DNA of 64,000 nt from Streptosporangium subroseum (GTDB taxonomy: Bacteria; Actinomycetota; Actinomycetes; Streptosporangiales; Streptosporangiaceae): the NCBI RefSeq assembly GCF_900188345.1, contig NZ_FZOD01000003.1, positions 124,001 through 188,000 on the forward strand, read 5' to 3'. A program made the position numbers and the translations under genes. The notes beneath the pieces were generated by a model that had not been told where the DNA came from, did not search any database, and saw only the letters and a program-made list of their open reading frames with translations. Shown here piece by piece: positions 16,807 to 25,114 of this stretch. Positions within the stretch are counted from its first letter, which is position 1, and each line of letters begins with the position of its first letter.

Positions 16807-17820
16807 ATGATTCGCATGCGAACCGGGGGAATCCACCTGATTGTCTGCACCGCACTGGCCACCGTGGCCACTCTGGCCACCGGCTCCGCCGTGCCGGCCC
16901 AGGCCAACGTATCCACAACGCTCGCTCAGGCGGGCGGACTCGCCGCCGCCTCCCGGACAGGCGGACTCGCGACGATCACCCGGACCGCCGGGGTTGCCGC
17001 ACCCGCCCATGTCCGGCAGTCCGCCGGACGCGTTGGCCGCCGCGCCGTTCCCTCGGTTCCCGGACGGGCCGCCTACCTGTTCGACGCCACCACGGGAACG
17101 ATCCACTTCAGCAAGCAGGCCGCCAAGCGCATGCCGGTGGCCAGCCTGACCAAGGTCATGACGGCATACGTCGTGCTGCGGGAGGCCAAGCTGAGCGACA
17201 CCGTCACGGTCAAGGCCGAGGACGTGAAACACGCCACGACCAACGGGGCCACGGACGCCGGTCTGCGCTCGGGAGAGCGCCTGACCGTCAGGGACCTGCT
17301 CTACGGGGTGATGCTCCCCTCCGGAGCGGACGCCGCCAACGCGCTGGCCCGCGTCTACGGTCCGGGCAACGCCAAGTTCGTGGCCAAGATGAACGTCGCG
17401 GCGCGCTCCCTCGGGCTGACCGACACCCGCTACGCCAATGCCGACGGGCTGCCCAAGCCGAGCCCCGGCTATTCCACCGCCCAGGACCAGGCCAAGCTGG
17501 CCGACATCGCGCTCCGCGAGCCGACGCTGCAGATCATCGCCTCCGCCAGACGCCACGCCGTGACAAAATCCGCGTCGCACCGGGCGCACACCTGGACCAA
17601 CTCCAACAAGCTGCTCGGCAAGGCACCCGGCGCGCTGGGTCTGAAGACCGGCTACACCAGCGCCGCCGGATACTGCCTGTCGTTCGCCGCCGACCGCGAC
17701 GGCCACCGCATCATCGGGGTCATCCTCGGCGAGTCCAACGCCGACCGGCGCTTCCAGACCGCGACCCGGCTCCTCGACTGGGCGAGCGAGCAGACGACGA
17801 TCGACACCACCGACCTCTGA
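16807..17820 (+). CDS. D-alanyl-D-alanine carboxypeptidase (S11, low-molecular-weight PBP)
   Basis: This is a 337-residue protein with a signal peptide at the ATG at 16807 (GGIHLIVCTALATVATLATG). Catalytic motifs are in order: SxxK as ASLTKVM (nucleophile Ser), the second motif as PSGADAAN (Ala in place of the common Asn), and KTG as LKTGYTSAAGYC. It trims the terminal D-Ala of peptidoglycan pentapeptides outside the cell. The family usually has 300-400 residues, so it looks complete. An in-frame ATG at 16786 would add residues ahead of the signal. Between the preceding VTT gene and this one lies the 36-bp repeat; a 28-bp repeat follows its stop. Confidence 0.92.
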   Translation: MIRMRTGGIHLIVCTALATVATLATGSAVPAQANVSTTLAQAGGLAAASRTGGLATITRTAGVAAPAHVRQSAGRVGRRAVPSVPGRAAYLFDATTGTIHFSKQAAKRMPVASLTKVMTAYVVLREAKLSDTVTVKAEDVKHATTNGATDAGLRSGERLTVRDLLYGVMLPSGADAANALARVYGPGNAKFVAKMNVAARSLGLTDTRYANADGLPKPSPGYSTAQDQAKLADIALREPTLQIIASARRHAVTKSASHRAHTWTNSNKLLGKAPGALGLKTGYTSAAGYCLSFAADRDGHRIIGVILGESNADRRFQTATRLLDWASEQTTIDTTDL

Positions 17821-17902
17821 CCGCCGGTCGTCACGACTTCACTCGCGACCGATGGTCGTCACCGCATCACTCACGATCGACGGTCATCACCGCTTCACTC
17901 AC
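17819..17902 (+). repeat. 28-bp tandem repeat at the end of the carboxypeptidase gene
   Basis: Three imperfect units begin at 17819, 17847 and 17875 with exact 28-base spacing; their shared form is GAYCGNYGGTCRTCACSRC followed by TCACTC. The first unit starts on the GA of the stop codon. Confidence 0.8.
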
Positions 17903-18555
17903 CCGCTGCCGGGGTGGCGAGGTCAGCGGGAACGCCATCATTTCATGGCCTTGTCCCGGCTGCCCGTGACGAAGGTCACCCATCCGAACCAAAAACCACT
18001 GACGAGACGCCGGTGTGACCGGCGATGATTTCGCCACTCGCACCGCTCACTATTTTCACAATAATTGGTGATCATAAAAATCACCGTTAACCGAAAAACG
18101 GCCCGCGCCGCTTACCGATCCGCCACTTCATCGATGAGCCGGAAAGGCGCGCGGATGACTTGTCGCGGGCGTGCCGAACCCTTCCCCGCCGGAGATCACC
18201 GACAGGAAAAGCTCCCGCGACCTCGGCGATTATCGGTGAAACCTGCAGATCACGCGCTTTTCCAGGGGCCGCCCGCCCGTCACGTGCCGCCGGATCGGCA
18301 AGGAGACGATCAGCGGGTCTCGATGCTCCGATGAGCCACCCGAGCGGCGACGGCGTGGCGTGGTGTCGGACAATGCGCCATAACCCCGACCCTCCTCTCA
18401 ACAGCTCCGTCATACCTTCCGAACTCCCGGATCGAGGTCACGGAAGGTGAAGTCTCTCAAATTCACACAAGAGGCTGTAACCACCAAACAATAAGCAGCA
18501 TTCGTCGTTAGGACTGCCTTTCACCCATGCGGCAAGAAGGCCGCCAGAAGCGCGC
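17903..18555. other. Gene-poor 650-base interval with an AT-rich patch
   Basis: I see no convincing gene. The segment about 18040-18110 is clearly AT-richer than its surroundings and holds the inverted repeat GGTGAT-N7-ATCACC (18067-18085), a possible operator. A 15-codon ORF with a GTG near 18446 is too short to support. Confidence 0.5.
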
Positions 18556-19596
18556 TCAGCCCCGCTGGGGCAGGCCCGCGGAGCCCGTGCGCATGAGGCC
18601 GTGGCAGGCGATGGCGGCGGCGGCCACCACGTTGAGGGAGTCGACGCCGAAGCCCATCGCCGCGGGGCTCATCGGGATGCAGACCGCCTCGTCGGCCTCG
18701 CGGAGCCACCGGGAGGAGAGGCCGTCGCCCTCCGAGCCCAGCAGGAGCGCCACCCGCTCCGCCATGGCGACCCTGTCCAGCGGCGTGACGGACTGGTCGG
18801 GCGTGAGCGCCAGCGTCTGGAAGCCCGCGGCGCGCAACTCCGCCAGCCCTCCGTGCCAGTTGGTCATTCGCGCGTACGGGATCGCGAAGACCGCGCCCAT
18901 CGAGACCTTCACCGACCGCCTGTACAGGGGGTCGGCGCAGCGGGGCGACAGGATCACGGCCTCGACGCCCAGCGCGGCGGCACATCGGAAGATCGCCCCG
19001 ACGTTGCCGTGGTCGACGAGATCCTCAAGGATCAGGACACGACGAGGCGGCTGGAAGCGTGGTTCCACGCGTTCGACGTCACCGCGTTCGTCGCCACGGT
19101 CGTGATCACCGGCACTGTCACCGTGGTCGTGATCACCGGCACCGTCGTGGTCGTGGTCGTGGCGACGGTCGTGAAGATCCTTGACGGCCGGGATCGGCTG
19201 GGACGGCGCGACGCGCCCTGCCGGATCTGCGAGGGCCGGAATCCCCCGGGACAGGGCGCCGTGACCGGTCAGCACCTGTTCCACCGTGGGCAGGGGCAGC
19301 CGTTCCATCGCGGCCAGCGCGCCGCGGTGCACCGGGAACCCGGTGATGTCCTCCACGACGGCGTCGTCCACCACGTGAACCCGGTCCCCGAGTTCGTCGA
19401 GGAGGTCGGCGAGGGGCTCGGTCCAGCGGGGGGCCAGCAGGACGGAACGCACCGGGTAGCCCGCCGCGACGGCGCGGCGGATCACCTTCTCCCCCTCGGC
19501 GATGAAGAGGCCGTGCTCGGCCTCCAGGCTCTTGCGCAGCTCGACGTCGCGGAGGTTGGCGTAGTCGGCCAGGCGGGGATCCGAGAGGTTAGGCAC
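18556..19596 (-). CDS. SpoU/TrmH-family RNA 2'-O-ribose methyltransferase with His/Asp-rich insert
   Basis: This is a 346-residue SPOUT methyltransferase. The substrate-binding N-domain is at about 10-110. The knotted catalytic domain is at about 190-340, with motif 1 NVGAIFRCAA, motif 2 LLLGSEGDGLS and motif 3 IPMSPAAMGFGVDSLNV. It transfers methyl from SAM to a ribose 2'-OH in tRNA or rRNA. Between the domains (about residues 134-172) there is an insertion rich in His, Asp and Gly (RRHDHDHDGAGDHDHGD and more) that is absent from typical members. The stop codon of the DUF4184 gene upstream overlaps its start by 8 bases, indicating an operon. Confidence 0.9.
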   Translation of the reverse strand: MPNLSDPRLADYANLRDVELRKSLEAEHGLFIAEGEKVIRRAVAAGYPVRSVLLAPRWTEPLADLLDELGDRVHVVDDAVVEDITGFPVHRGALAAMERLPLPTVEQVLTGHGALSRGIPALADPAGRVAPSQPIPAVKDLHDRRHDHDHDGAGDHDHGDSAGDHDRGDERGDVERVEPRFQPPRRVLILEDLVDHGNVGAIFRCAAALGVEAVILSPRCADPLYRRSVKVSMGAVFAIPYARMTNWHGGLAELRAAGFQTLALTPDQSVTPLDRVAMAERVALLLGSEGDGLSSRWLREADEAVCIPMSPAAMGFGVDSLNVVAAAAIACHGLMRTGSAGLPQRG

Positions 19597-20362
19597 CTTC
19601 GAATACTGCCATGGCCCGCCTGAGCTGCCATATCAGCGCATAGGTGAGCAGCGGCGCGCAGCAGCCCACGACCACGCCCGCGCCCAGTCTCGACACGGCC
19701 TGCGACAGGCTGTCCGCGGAGAAGACCACCAGCCAGGCGATCGCGCCCAGCGGGATCGTCAGGGCGGTGATCTGGAGCACGCCGCGCCGTACCCTCGCGG
19801 GGAGGACCAGACGCTCCGGCAGCGCCTGCGGCTCGATCCGGGAGAGCCCTCGCCAGATCCACCAGGCCACGATCGCCATGCCGATCACCGTGGAGATGTA
19901 CTGCAGCACGCGGAACAGGGGCAGGAGGCCGGCCACCTGAGTGTCCAGCCATTCCCAGCCCCAGATGCGGACGCTGTAGGAGTGGGTGAAGGAGTCCCAG
20001 AACAGGTGGGTCATGGTCCCCACGATGCCTCCGGCGACCACTGAGGGCAGCCTCCGCAGGCCGTACATGCCGGGGGCCACCGAGGCGGCACGGCCCGCGA
20101 GTCCGGGCGGCAGCAGCGCGGTCAGCGGGTCGCGGAGCACGACGTGGAAGACGGCGAGCAGCACGAGGACGGCGAACAGGTCGATCGTGAAGACACCCGG
20201 GATGGAATGCCAGAACGAGTAATCCGGCAGGAAAGGAAAGAAGATCGGCAAATCGGGCACCATGGCGCCCAGCGCGAGGGCCCAGGGATCGAGCACCCGG
20301 CGGCCCCGTTCCGAGGCGATCAACGGCAGCACGGCGGCGACATGGCTTGGCGTAAACGGCAC
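19589..20362 (-). CDS. DUF4184 family membrane protein
   Basis: This 257-residue integral membrane protein begins MPFTPSHVAAVLPLI, with a conserved His near the N-terminus and further conserved MVPDLPIFFPF and MTHLFWDSFTH motifs (His/Asp metal-type positions), followed by several helices. This is the DUF4184 signature; the general shape recalls membrane metal-dependent hydrolases, but no activity is established. It overlaps the downstream RNA methyltransferase by 8 bases and is probably translated together with it. Confidence 0.87.
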   Translation of the reverse strand: MPFTPSHVAAVLPLIASERGRRVLDPWALALGAMVPDLPIFFPFLPDYSFWHSIPGVFTIDLFAVLVLLAVFHVVLRDPLTALLPPGLAGRAASVAPGMYGLRRLPSVVAGGIVGTMTHLFWDSFTHSYSVRIWGWEWLDTQVAGLLPLFRVLQYISTVIGMAIVAWWIWRGLSRIEPQALPERLVLPARVRRGVLQITALTIPLGAIAWLVVFSADSLSQAVSRLGAGVVVGCCAPLLTYALIWQLRRAMAVFEGA

Positions 20363-20927
20363 GAACTTCTCCCCGAGAATCTGATCACGCGTCCCCGGGG
20401 AGACTATTCCCCCGTTCCCATCGAGAATTTTACGACTTCACACCAGCATCACGGTGCGTAAAGGGCAAATGACCCAAGGTCATCAAACGGACATTCGGGG
20501 ATCACTCCGACCCTCCGGTCGCCCTTGGCCCGAGGGAACGACGGGCCGGTCGGCGGCCGTCTCGGGCGAGAACGCTCGCGAGACCCGAGGTGCGCGTGGG
20601 GAGGCGTTCGCCGGCACCGTTCGAACCCCGCCGAATGGTGATATCGGGGCGTTACCGCCGACCGAACCCCGCCGAATGGCGGCACTGCCGATCTTCCTGG
20701 ACGTACGAGAAAATCGGAAAATTCGGCACGGATACCCCTGCCGCCACTGATCTTCCGGCTCTCCCCGTTCAACACAAAGATTCACTACTGCCACGTACGG
20801 TGATACCCGCACCAAAAGGAGCGTTTTGCCACATTAAGTGTTCCCAGTACAGTTCCGTGAATATTGCGGAGAACCTCCCGATAGGGTGACCCGCTAGCTC
20901 CAGGACATCGACACCGAAGAGGGCATC
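20363..20927. other. 565-base interval upstream of the VWA gene
   Basis: No gene is supported on either strand. A 17-base direct repeat, CGAACCCCGCCGAATGG, occurs at 20622-20638 and 20663-20679. The last 120 bases before the GTG at 20928 are less GC-rich and probably contain the promoter of the VWA gene. Confidence 0.45.
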
Positions 20928-22703
20928 GTGGGACGTCACCGGACTGATGAACTCGAGGATGGCTATACCCCCAACAGGGAAGCGCCCAGGCGACGCCGTG
21001 GGGGGCGCGGCAAGGTGCTGGTTCCGCTCGCCGGATCCGTCGCCCTCGCCGTACTGCTCGGTGTCGCCGCTTTCGTGATCATTAACCGGGACCGGGGATG
21101 CGCGGGCGACGCGGTCGCGCTGCGGGTCACCGCCTCACCCGACATCCAGCCCGCCGTGTCCCAGATCGCCGATCGCTTCAACAAGGCGAGCCACGACATC
21201 GACGGCAGGTGCGCCGCCATCACGGTGGCCAAGGGCGTCCCCGCCGCCGTGGCCTCCGCGCTGGGCGGAGGCGGCGGCAAGGCCGACGCGATGGACCTGT
21301 GGATCCCCGACTCGGCCCTGTGGGTCTCCGGCGTACGGGCAAAGAATCCAGACGTGCCCGCCCCGAGCGCGTCCATCGCCCACTCCCCCATCGTCATGGT
21401 GGCCTCCGGCTCGGTGGTCCCGAACCTGAAGAAGAGCTTCGGCGCGGCCAGCTGGGGCGGCATGATCACCGCCGCCAACGTGGCCAACGTCGACGGACCG
21501 GGACGCAAGGTGCGCGTGCTCGCGCTGGACCCCTCGCTCAACGCCGCCGGGCTCGGCGCGCTGCTGGCGGCGGCGGGGGTGGCCACGGCCGCGGGCGCCG
21601 GCGACGAGCAGCTGGTCGGCGCGCTCAAGTCGCTGTCGGGGTCGACGGTCCGCGACCAGGACGCGCTGCTGGCCAGCCTCGGCGTCAAGGGCGCCAAGGC
21701 CCCGCTGGGCGTCGCCTCCGAGCAGGGCGTCTGGGCGTTCAACAACGCCAAGAAGCCGGAGGTGCCAGCCGTACCGCTCTATCCGGCCGAGGGCACCCTC
21801 AACCTCGACTACCCGGTGGTGATCACCACTGAGGACGCCACCGTCCGCAAGGCCGCCGAGGCGTTCCAGAAGGAGCTCGGCACCGACGCCTCCAAGAAGA
21901 CGCTCCGCGACCAGGGCTTCCGTACCCCGGACGGCAAGGGCGGCAAGCCGGTCGCCGGCGCCGGCGGCTTCCAGGCCAAGGCCCCGGTGGCGCTGAAGAT
22001 GCCCGACGCCAAGACCATCGCGAGCATGTCCCAGTCGTGGTCCCGGCTCAACCTCGGCACCAGGCTGCTCACGCTGCTGGACGTCTCCGGCACCATGGCG
22101 CTCCCCGTGCCCGGCCTGGGCGTGACCCGGATGCAGGCGATCTCGAAGATCGCCATCGAGGGCATGAAGCTGTTCCCGATCAAGAGCGAGCTCGGGCTCT
22201 GGCAGTACTCCACCAACCTCAACGGCCAGGGAGTGGACTACCGCGAGACGATCCCGGTCGGCCCGCTCACCGAGAACATCAACGGCGTCCTGCGCCGGGA
22301 CCTGCTCAACCAGAAGCTGGCCACGACCCAGGCCAAGCCGACCGGTGACACCGGGCTCAACGACACCCTCGCCGCCGCCTACAAGCAGATGACCGACGAC
22401 TACCAGGGCGACAAGATCAACACGGTGCTGATCCTCACCGACGGCGCGGGCAACGACGACCCCGAGGGCGGGATCAGCAACTCGGAGATCCTGAGGACGC
22501 TGAAGGAGGAGTTCAACCCGGAGAAGCCGGTCAGCGTTCTGATCATCGCCTTCGGTCCCGACGCTCCCAAGGGCAAGCGGCAGATGGACGCCCTGGCCAA
22601 GGCGACCGCGGGGGACGCCTTCATCGCCAAGGACGTCCTGGAGGTCCGCAAGTTCTTCCTGGAGGGCATGAAGCGCCGCCTCTGCTCGCCCAACTGCGAC
22701 TGA
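20928..22703 (+). CDS. Membrane-anchored substrate-binding plus VWA domain protein
   Basis: This is a 591-residue protein. A basic N-tail (PRRRRGGRGK) precedes one transmembrane helix (about 29-51). Residues ~62-340 resemble a periplasmic solute-binding protein (LRVTASPDIQPAVSQIADRFNK at its start). The C-terminal third is a von Willebrand A domain with a MIDAS-like motif DVSGTM near residue 385 and a later LILTDGAGND. The extracellular part could bind a ligand and a metal-dependent partner. The GTG start is short of strong ribosome-site evidence but fits the N-tail. A terminator follows, so it is probably monocistronic. Confidence 0.85.
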   Translation: MGRHRTDELEDGYTPNREAPRRRRGGRGKVLVPLAGSVALAVLLGVAAFVIINRDRGCAGDAVALRVTASPDIQPAVSQIADRFNKASHDIDGRCAAITVAKGVPAAVASALGGGGGKADAMDLWIPDSALWVSGVRAKNPDVPAPSASIAHSPIVMVASGSVVPNLKKSFGAASWGGMITAANVANVDGPGRKVRVLALDPSLNAAGLGALLAAAGVATAAGAGDEQLVGALKSLSGSTVRDQDALLASLGVKGAKAPLGVASEQGVWAFNNAKKPEVPAVPLYPAEGTLNLDYPVVITTEDATVRKAAEAFQKELGTDASKKTLRDQGFRTPDGKGGKPVAGAGGFQAKAPVALKMPDAKTIASMSQSWSRLNLGTRLLTLLDVSGTMALPVPGLGVTRMQAISKIAIEGMKLFPIKSELGLWQYSTNLNGQGVDYRETIPVGPLTENINGVLRRDLLNQKLATTQAKPTGDTGLNDTLAAAYKQMTDDYQGDKINTVLILTDGAGNDDPEGGISNSEILRTLKEEFNPEKPVSVLIIAFGPDAPKGKRQMDALAKATAGDAFIAKDVLEVRKFFLEGMKRRLCSPNCD

Positions 22704-22728
22704 CCCTTTTCTCCCCTCGTTCACCCTG

Positions 22729-22767
22729 AACGGCTGGCGTCCCATGGACACCAGCCGTTTCTGTTTT
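22729..22767 (+). terminator. Intrinsic terminator after the VWA gene
   Basis: AACGGCTGG (22729-22737) pairs with CCAGCCGTT (22751-22759), with an inner GTCC/GGAC pair, followed by a T-rich stretch (TTCTGTTTT). Confidence 0.75.
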
Positions 22768-22901
22768 CCCAGGTTATGCCGGGTCGGCATGATATTGACC
22801 CCTTTGGACAACCCATCTCGGGCAGGTGGCGTCATACGCGTGTGGGGCCTGGAACGGGCAGGTGATGACGCCCGTGAACGAGCCCGTCCTGCGGGGAGGA
22901 A

Positions 22902-24590
22902 ATGTCCGTGCCCGGATGGCCGACCGTCGGCCGAACCGACGATCAACAACTTGTGGAGGCGCTCCGGCGCGCCGATGACACGGCGCCCGCAAGCCTCTAC
23001 GACTCCTATGCCGAACGTCTCAACGACTATGCCCTCTCGCTGCTGGGCGAGAGGGACGCCGCGGCCGACGCCGTACACGACGCCCTGGTGACCGCTCACG
23101 GCTGCGTGGACCGGCTCCGCGAGCCCGGACGCCTGCGCCCGTGGTTGTACGCGCTGACCCGCTTCCAGTGCGTGGCCAGGACGGGCGACTCGCAGGGCGC
23201 GTTGCCCGCGCCCGCCCAGGAGGATCACGACGATCCCCAGGAGCGCGAGCTGGCCGCGCTGGTGCACGAGTCACTGATCGAGCTGAGCAGACAGGAACGC
23301 GAGGTGCTGGAGCTGTCCCTCCGGCACGACCTCAGCACCGGCGAGGCCGGCGCGGTGCTCGGCATGACCTCCCGGCAGGCCACCGCGAAGCTCGGCCGGG
23401 CCCGCGACCACCTGGAGAACGCGGCCGCCGCCGTGGTGCTCGCCAAGGTCGGCCGCGCGCACTGCCCGGACCTGTCGGCGATGGTGGACTCCTGGGAGGG
23501 ACCGCTGACGCCGATGCTGCGCAGGCGGCTGTCCGGCCACATCGGCCGCTGCGAGGTCTGCATCGAGCGACGCGACCGTCATGTCTCGGCCGGACGGCTG
23601 CTCGACCTGGTGCCGGCGGCCTTCCCGCCGCTCTCCCTGCGCAGCCGGATGATCGAGACCTGCGTGAGCCCGGCGCTGGAGGAGGCCCGCGCCTCCATCG
23701 TGGACGCGGGCGGCCATTTCGACCGGACGGGCTTTCCGGCCGCGGCGGAGAGACGCGGGAAGGGCCGCGGATCGACCCGGCGGAAGACCGCGGGCGCGAA
23801 ACGGGCGCGCGACGAGGGAAGCCACCGGCTCGCGGCCACGGAGTCGTCCCGTACGGCGCTGCTGCCGGCGCAGCGGCGCCGGCAACGCCGCAAGGGACCC
23901 GTGATCCTGGCCGCCGTGTGCGTTCTGGCGGCCACGGGGGCCATGGTCGTGGTCGGCGGCCAGGATCTCGCCGCCGGGTTGCCGGGGGACGTCCGGATCA
24001 CGCCCGAGCCGGAGCCCGCGATGGTGATCCTGGAGCCCGATCTCGACCCGAGCGCGTCGGCTCCCCTGCCGACGGACTCCCCGTCCGAGGACCCGGAGCC
24101 GACCCCGACTCCCCGGAAGAGCGAAAAGGCCAGAATCCTCTCTCCCCTCCCCACCACGGCACGGCCGACGACCCCTCGGCGGCCGGTCCCCCAACGGCCG
24201 CGCGCCGGCCGTACGCCCACCCTCCGGCCCGCGGCGGCGCGACTGGCCGTCTCGTGCCCGGGGAGCATCGGGGAGGGCGCGGGTCAGATCCAGCTCGCCG
24301 CCAGCAACGCCGCCCTCTCGTGGTCGGCGACCACCTCCGGCGGGTTGAACGTGCACCCCCGGGGAGGACAGCTCAAGGCCGGCGCGAAGATCATGATCTG
24401 GGTCACCGCCGCCAACCCCGGCGAGAGCGGTGCGGGCCGGGTCGCGTTCAAGTCCGCCGGGGGCAACGCCCAGTGTGCGATCTCCTGGGAGAGCCCCGAG
24501 CCGGATGTTCCCGACCCTCCCAGCGACTCATCACCCCCGCCGACGCCGACCCCCTCCGCCGAGTCCAGTTCCGAGGCCGAGGCCGGCTGA
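22902..24590 (+). CDS. ECF sigma factor fused to zinc-type anti-sigma segment, TM helix and extracellular domain
   Basis: This is a 562-residue protein. Sigma region 2 is at about residues 28-75 (LYDSYAERLNDYALSLLG) and region 4 at about 125-172 (LSRQEREVLELSLRHDLSTGE, then a helix-turn-helix). At about 213-220 there is H-x3-C-x2-C (HIGRCEVC), the zinc anti-sigma signature. A basic linker, one transmembrane helix (about 332-352), a Pro/Thr-rich stalk and a C-terminal beta domain of BACON/Ig type (about 445-530, LSWSATTSGGLNVHPRGG) follow. GGGGAGGAA lies immediately upstream of the ATG. The layout suggests a sigma factor held at the membrane and controlled by its own tail; how it is released is unknown. 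Confidence 0.85.
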   Translation: MSVPGWPTVGRTDDQQLVEALRRADDTAPASLYDSYAERLNDYALSLLGERDAAADAVHDALVTAHGCVDRLREPGRLRPWLYALTRFQCVARTGDSQGALPAPAQEDHDDPQERELAALVHESLIELSRQEREVLELSLRHDLSTGEAGAVLGMTSRQATAKLGRARDHLENAAAAVVLAKVGRAHCPDLSAMVDSWEGPLTPMLRRRLSGHIGRCEVCIERRDRHVSAGRLLDLVPAAFPPLSLRSRMIETCVSPALEEARASIVDAGGHFDRTGFPAAAERRGKGRGSTRRKTAGAKRARDEGSHRLAATESSRTALLPAQRRRQRRKGPVILAAVCVLAATGAMVVVGGQDLAAGLPGDVRITPEPEPAMVILEPDLDPSASAPLPTDSPSEDPEPTPTPRKSEKARILSPLPTTARPTTPRRPVPQRPRAGRTPTLRPAAARLAVSCPGSIGEGAGQIQLAASNAALSWSATTSGGLNVHPRGGQLKAGAKIMIWVTAANPGESGAGRVAFKSAGGNAQCAISWESPEPDVPDPPSDSSPPPTPTPSAESSSEAEAG

Positions 24591-24669
24591 TTTCCCGGCA
24601 TGATTTTACGTAACGCGGCGACGCGGCTCCGATATCCGGTAAACCATTGACTCTTGTCGAGCGTCGGCA

Positions 24670-24699
24670 TTGACGTCCGTGTTAACTGATTGGTCATAT
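24670..24699 (+). promoter_or_regulatory. Weak promoter candidate before the 24.7-kb operon
   Basis: TTGACG (24670-24675) is followed after 18 bases by TCATAT (24694-24699). The -35 element is good and the -10 poor; a second TTGAC occurs a few bases upstream. The surrounding DNA is AT-richer than average. Confidence 0.25.
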
Positions 24700-24742
24700 G
24701 AAGGCGCGATCAATCGCTTCGTCACCAGCCGGGAGCTCGGAG

Positions 24743-25114
24743 ATGTCGACCAAACGCAGGGCGCTCAACTGGGCGCTCACCCTCGCATGCGCAGCGGGAG
24801 CCGCGATCGCCCTAGCCGATATCAATACTCCATTACGTCTGGCTTTGACCCCTATATTCCTTTTAGTAGTACCTGCCGCCGCAGTAATTGGACTGTTGCG
24901 TGATCGTGACCCTCTTGCCGCCCCATCAGTCGGCGTGGCGGCAAGCCTGGTTGTAAACGTACTTCTTGCCACCGCCATGCTTGCTTTTGACGCATGGTCA
25001 CCACGGGCCGGGGTGGCGACGATTGCCGTGCTCGGTGGCTTCATATACGTACTACGCCTGTTGTACCGGGGGAGCGGAAGCGTGCAGACCGAACAGGGGG
25101 TCAAATCAAGGTGA
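24743..25114 (+). CDS. Small membrane protein at the head of the acyltransferase operon
   Basis: This 123-residue protein has three to four hydrophobic helices (WALTLACAAGAAIALA, LALTPIFLLVVPAAAVIGLL, GVAASLVVNVLLATAML, and VATIAVLGGFIYVLRLL). The ATG at 24743 is chosen because GGAG lies just upstream; an ATG at 24698 has no ribosome site. Its stop overlaps the GTG of the acyltransferase gene (GTGA), so the pair is coupled. Codon use is AT-richer than neighbouring genes. The family is not recognised; a membrane partner of the acyltransferase or glycan export is possible. Confidence 0.7.
   Translation: MSTKRRALNWALTLACAAGAAIALADINTPLRLALTPIFLLVVPAAAVIGLLRDRDPLAAPSVGVAASLVVNVLLATAMLAFDAWSPRAGVATIAVLGGFIYVLRLLYRGSGSVQTEQGVKSR

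Noticed and set aside
18446..18493. 15-codon ORF with GTG start
   Set aside because: Too short, no second copy and only a weak ribosome site.
20622..20679. 17-bp direct repeat as attachment site or operator
   Set aside because: Only two copies, no integrase or tRNA nearby and no symmetry.
21135..23267. 710-codon open frame on the minus strand
   Set aside because: It spans two plus-strand genes and a terminator, and its translation is the low-complexity pattern of a high-GC shadow frame.
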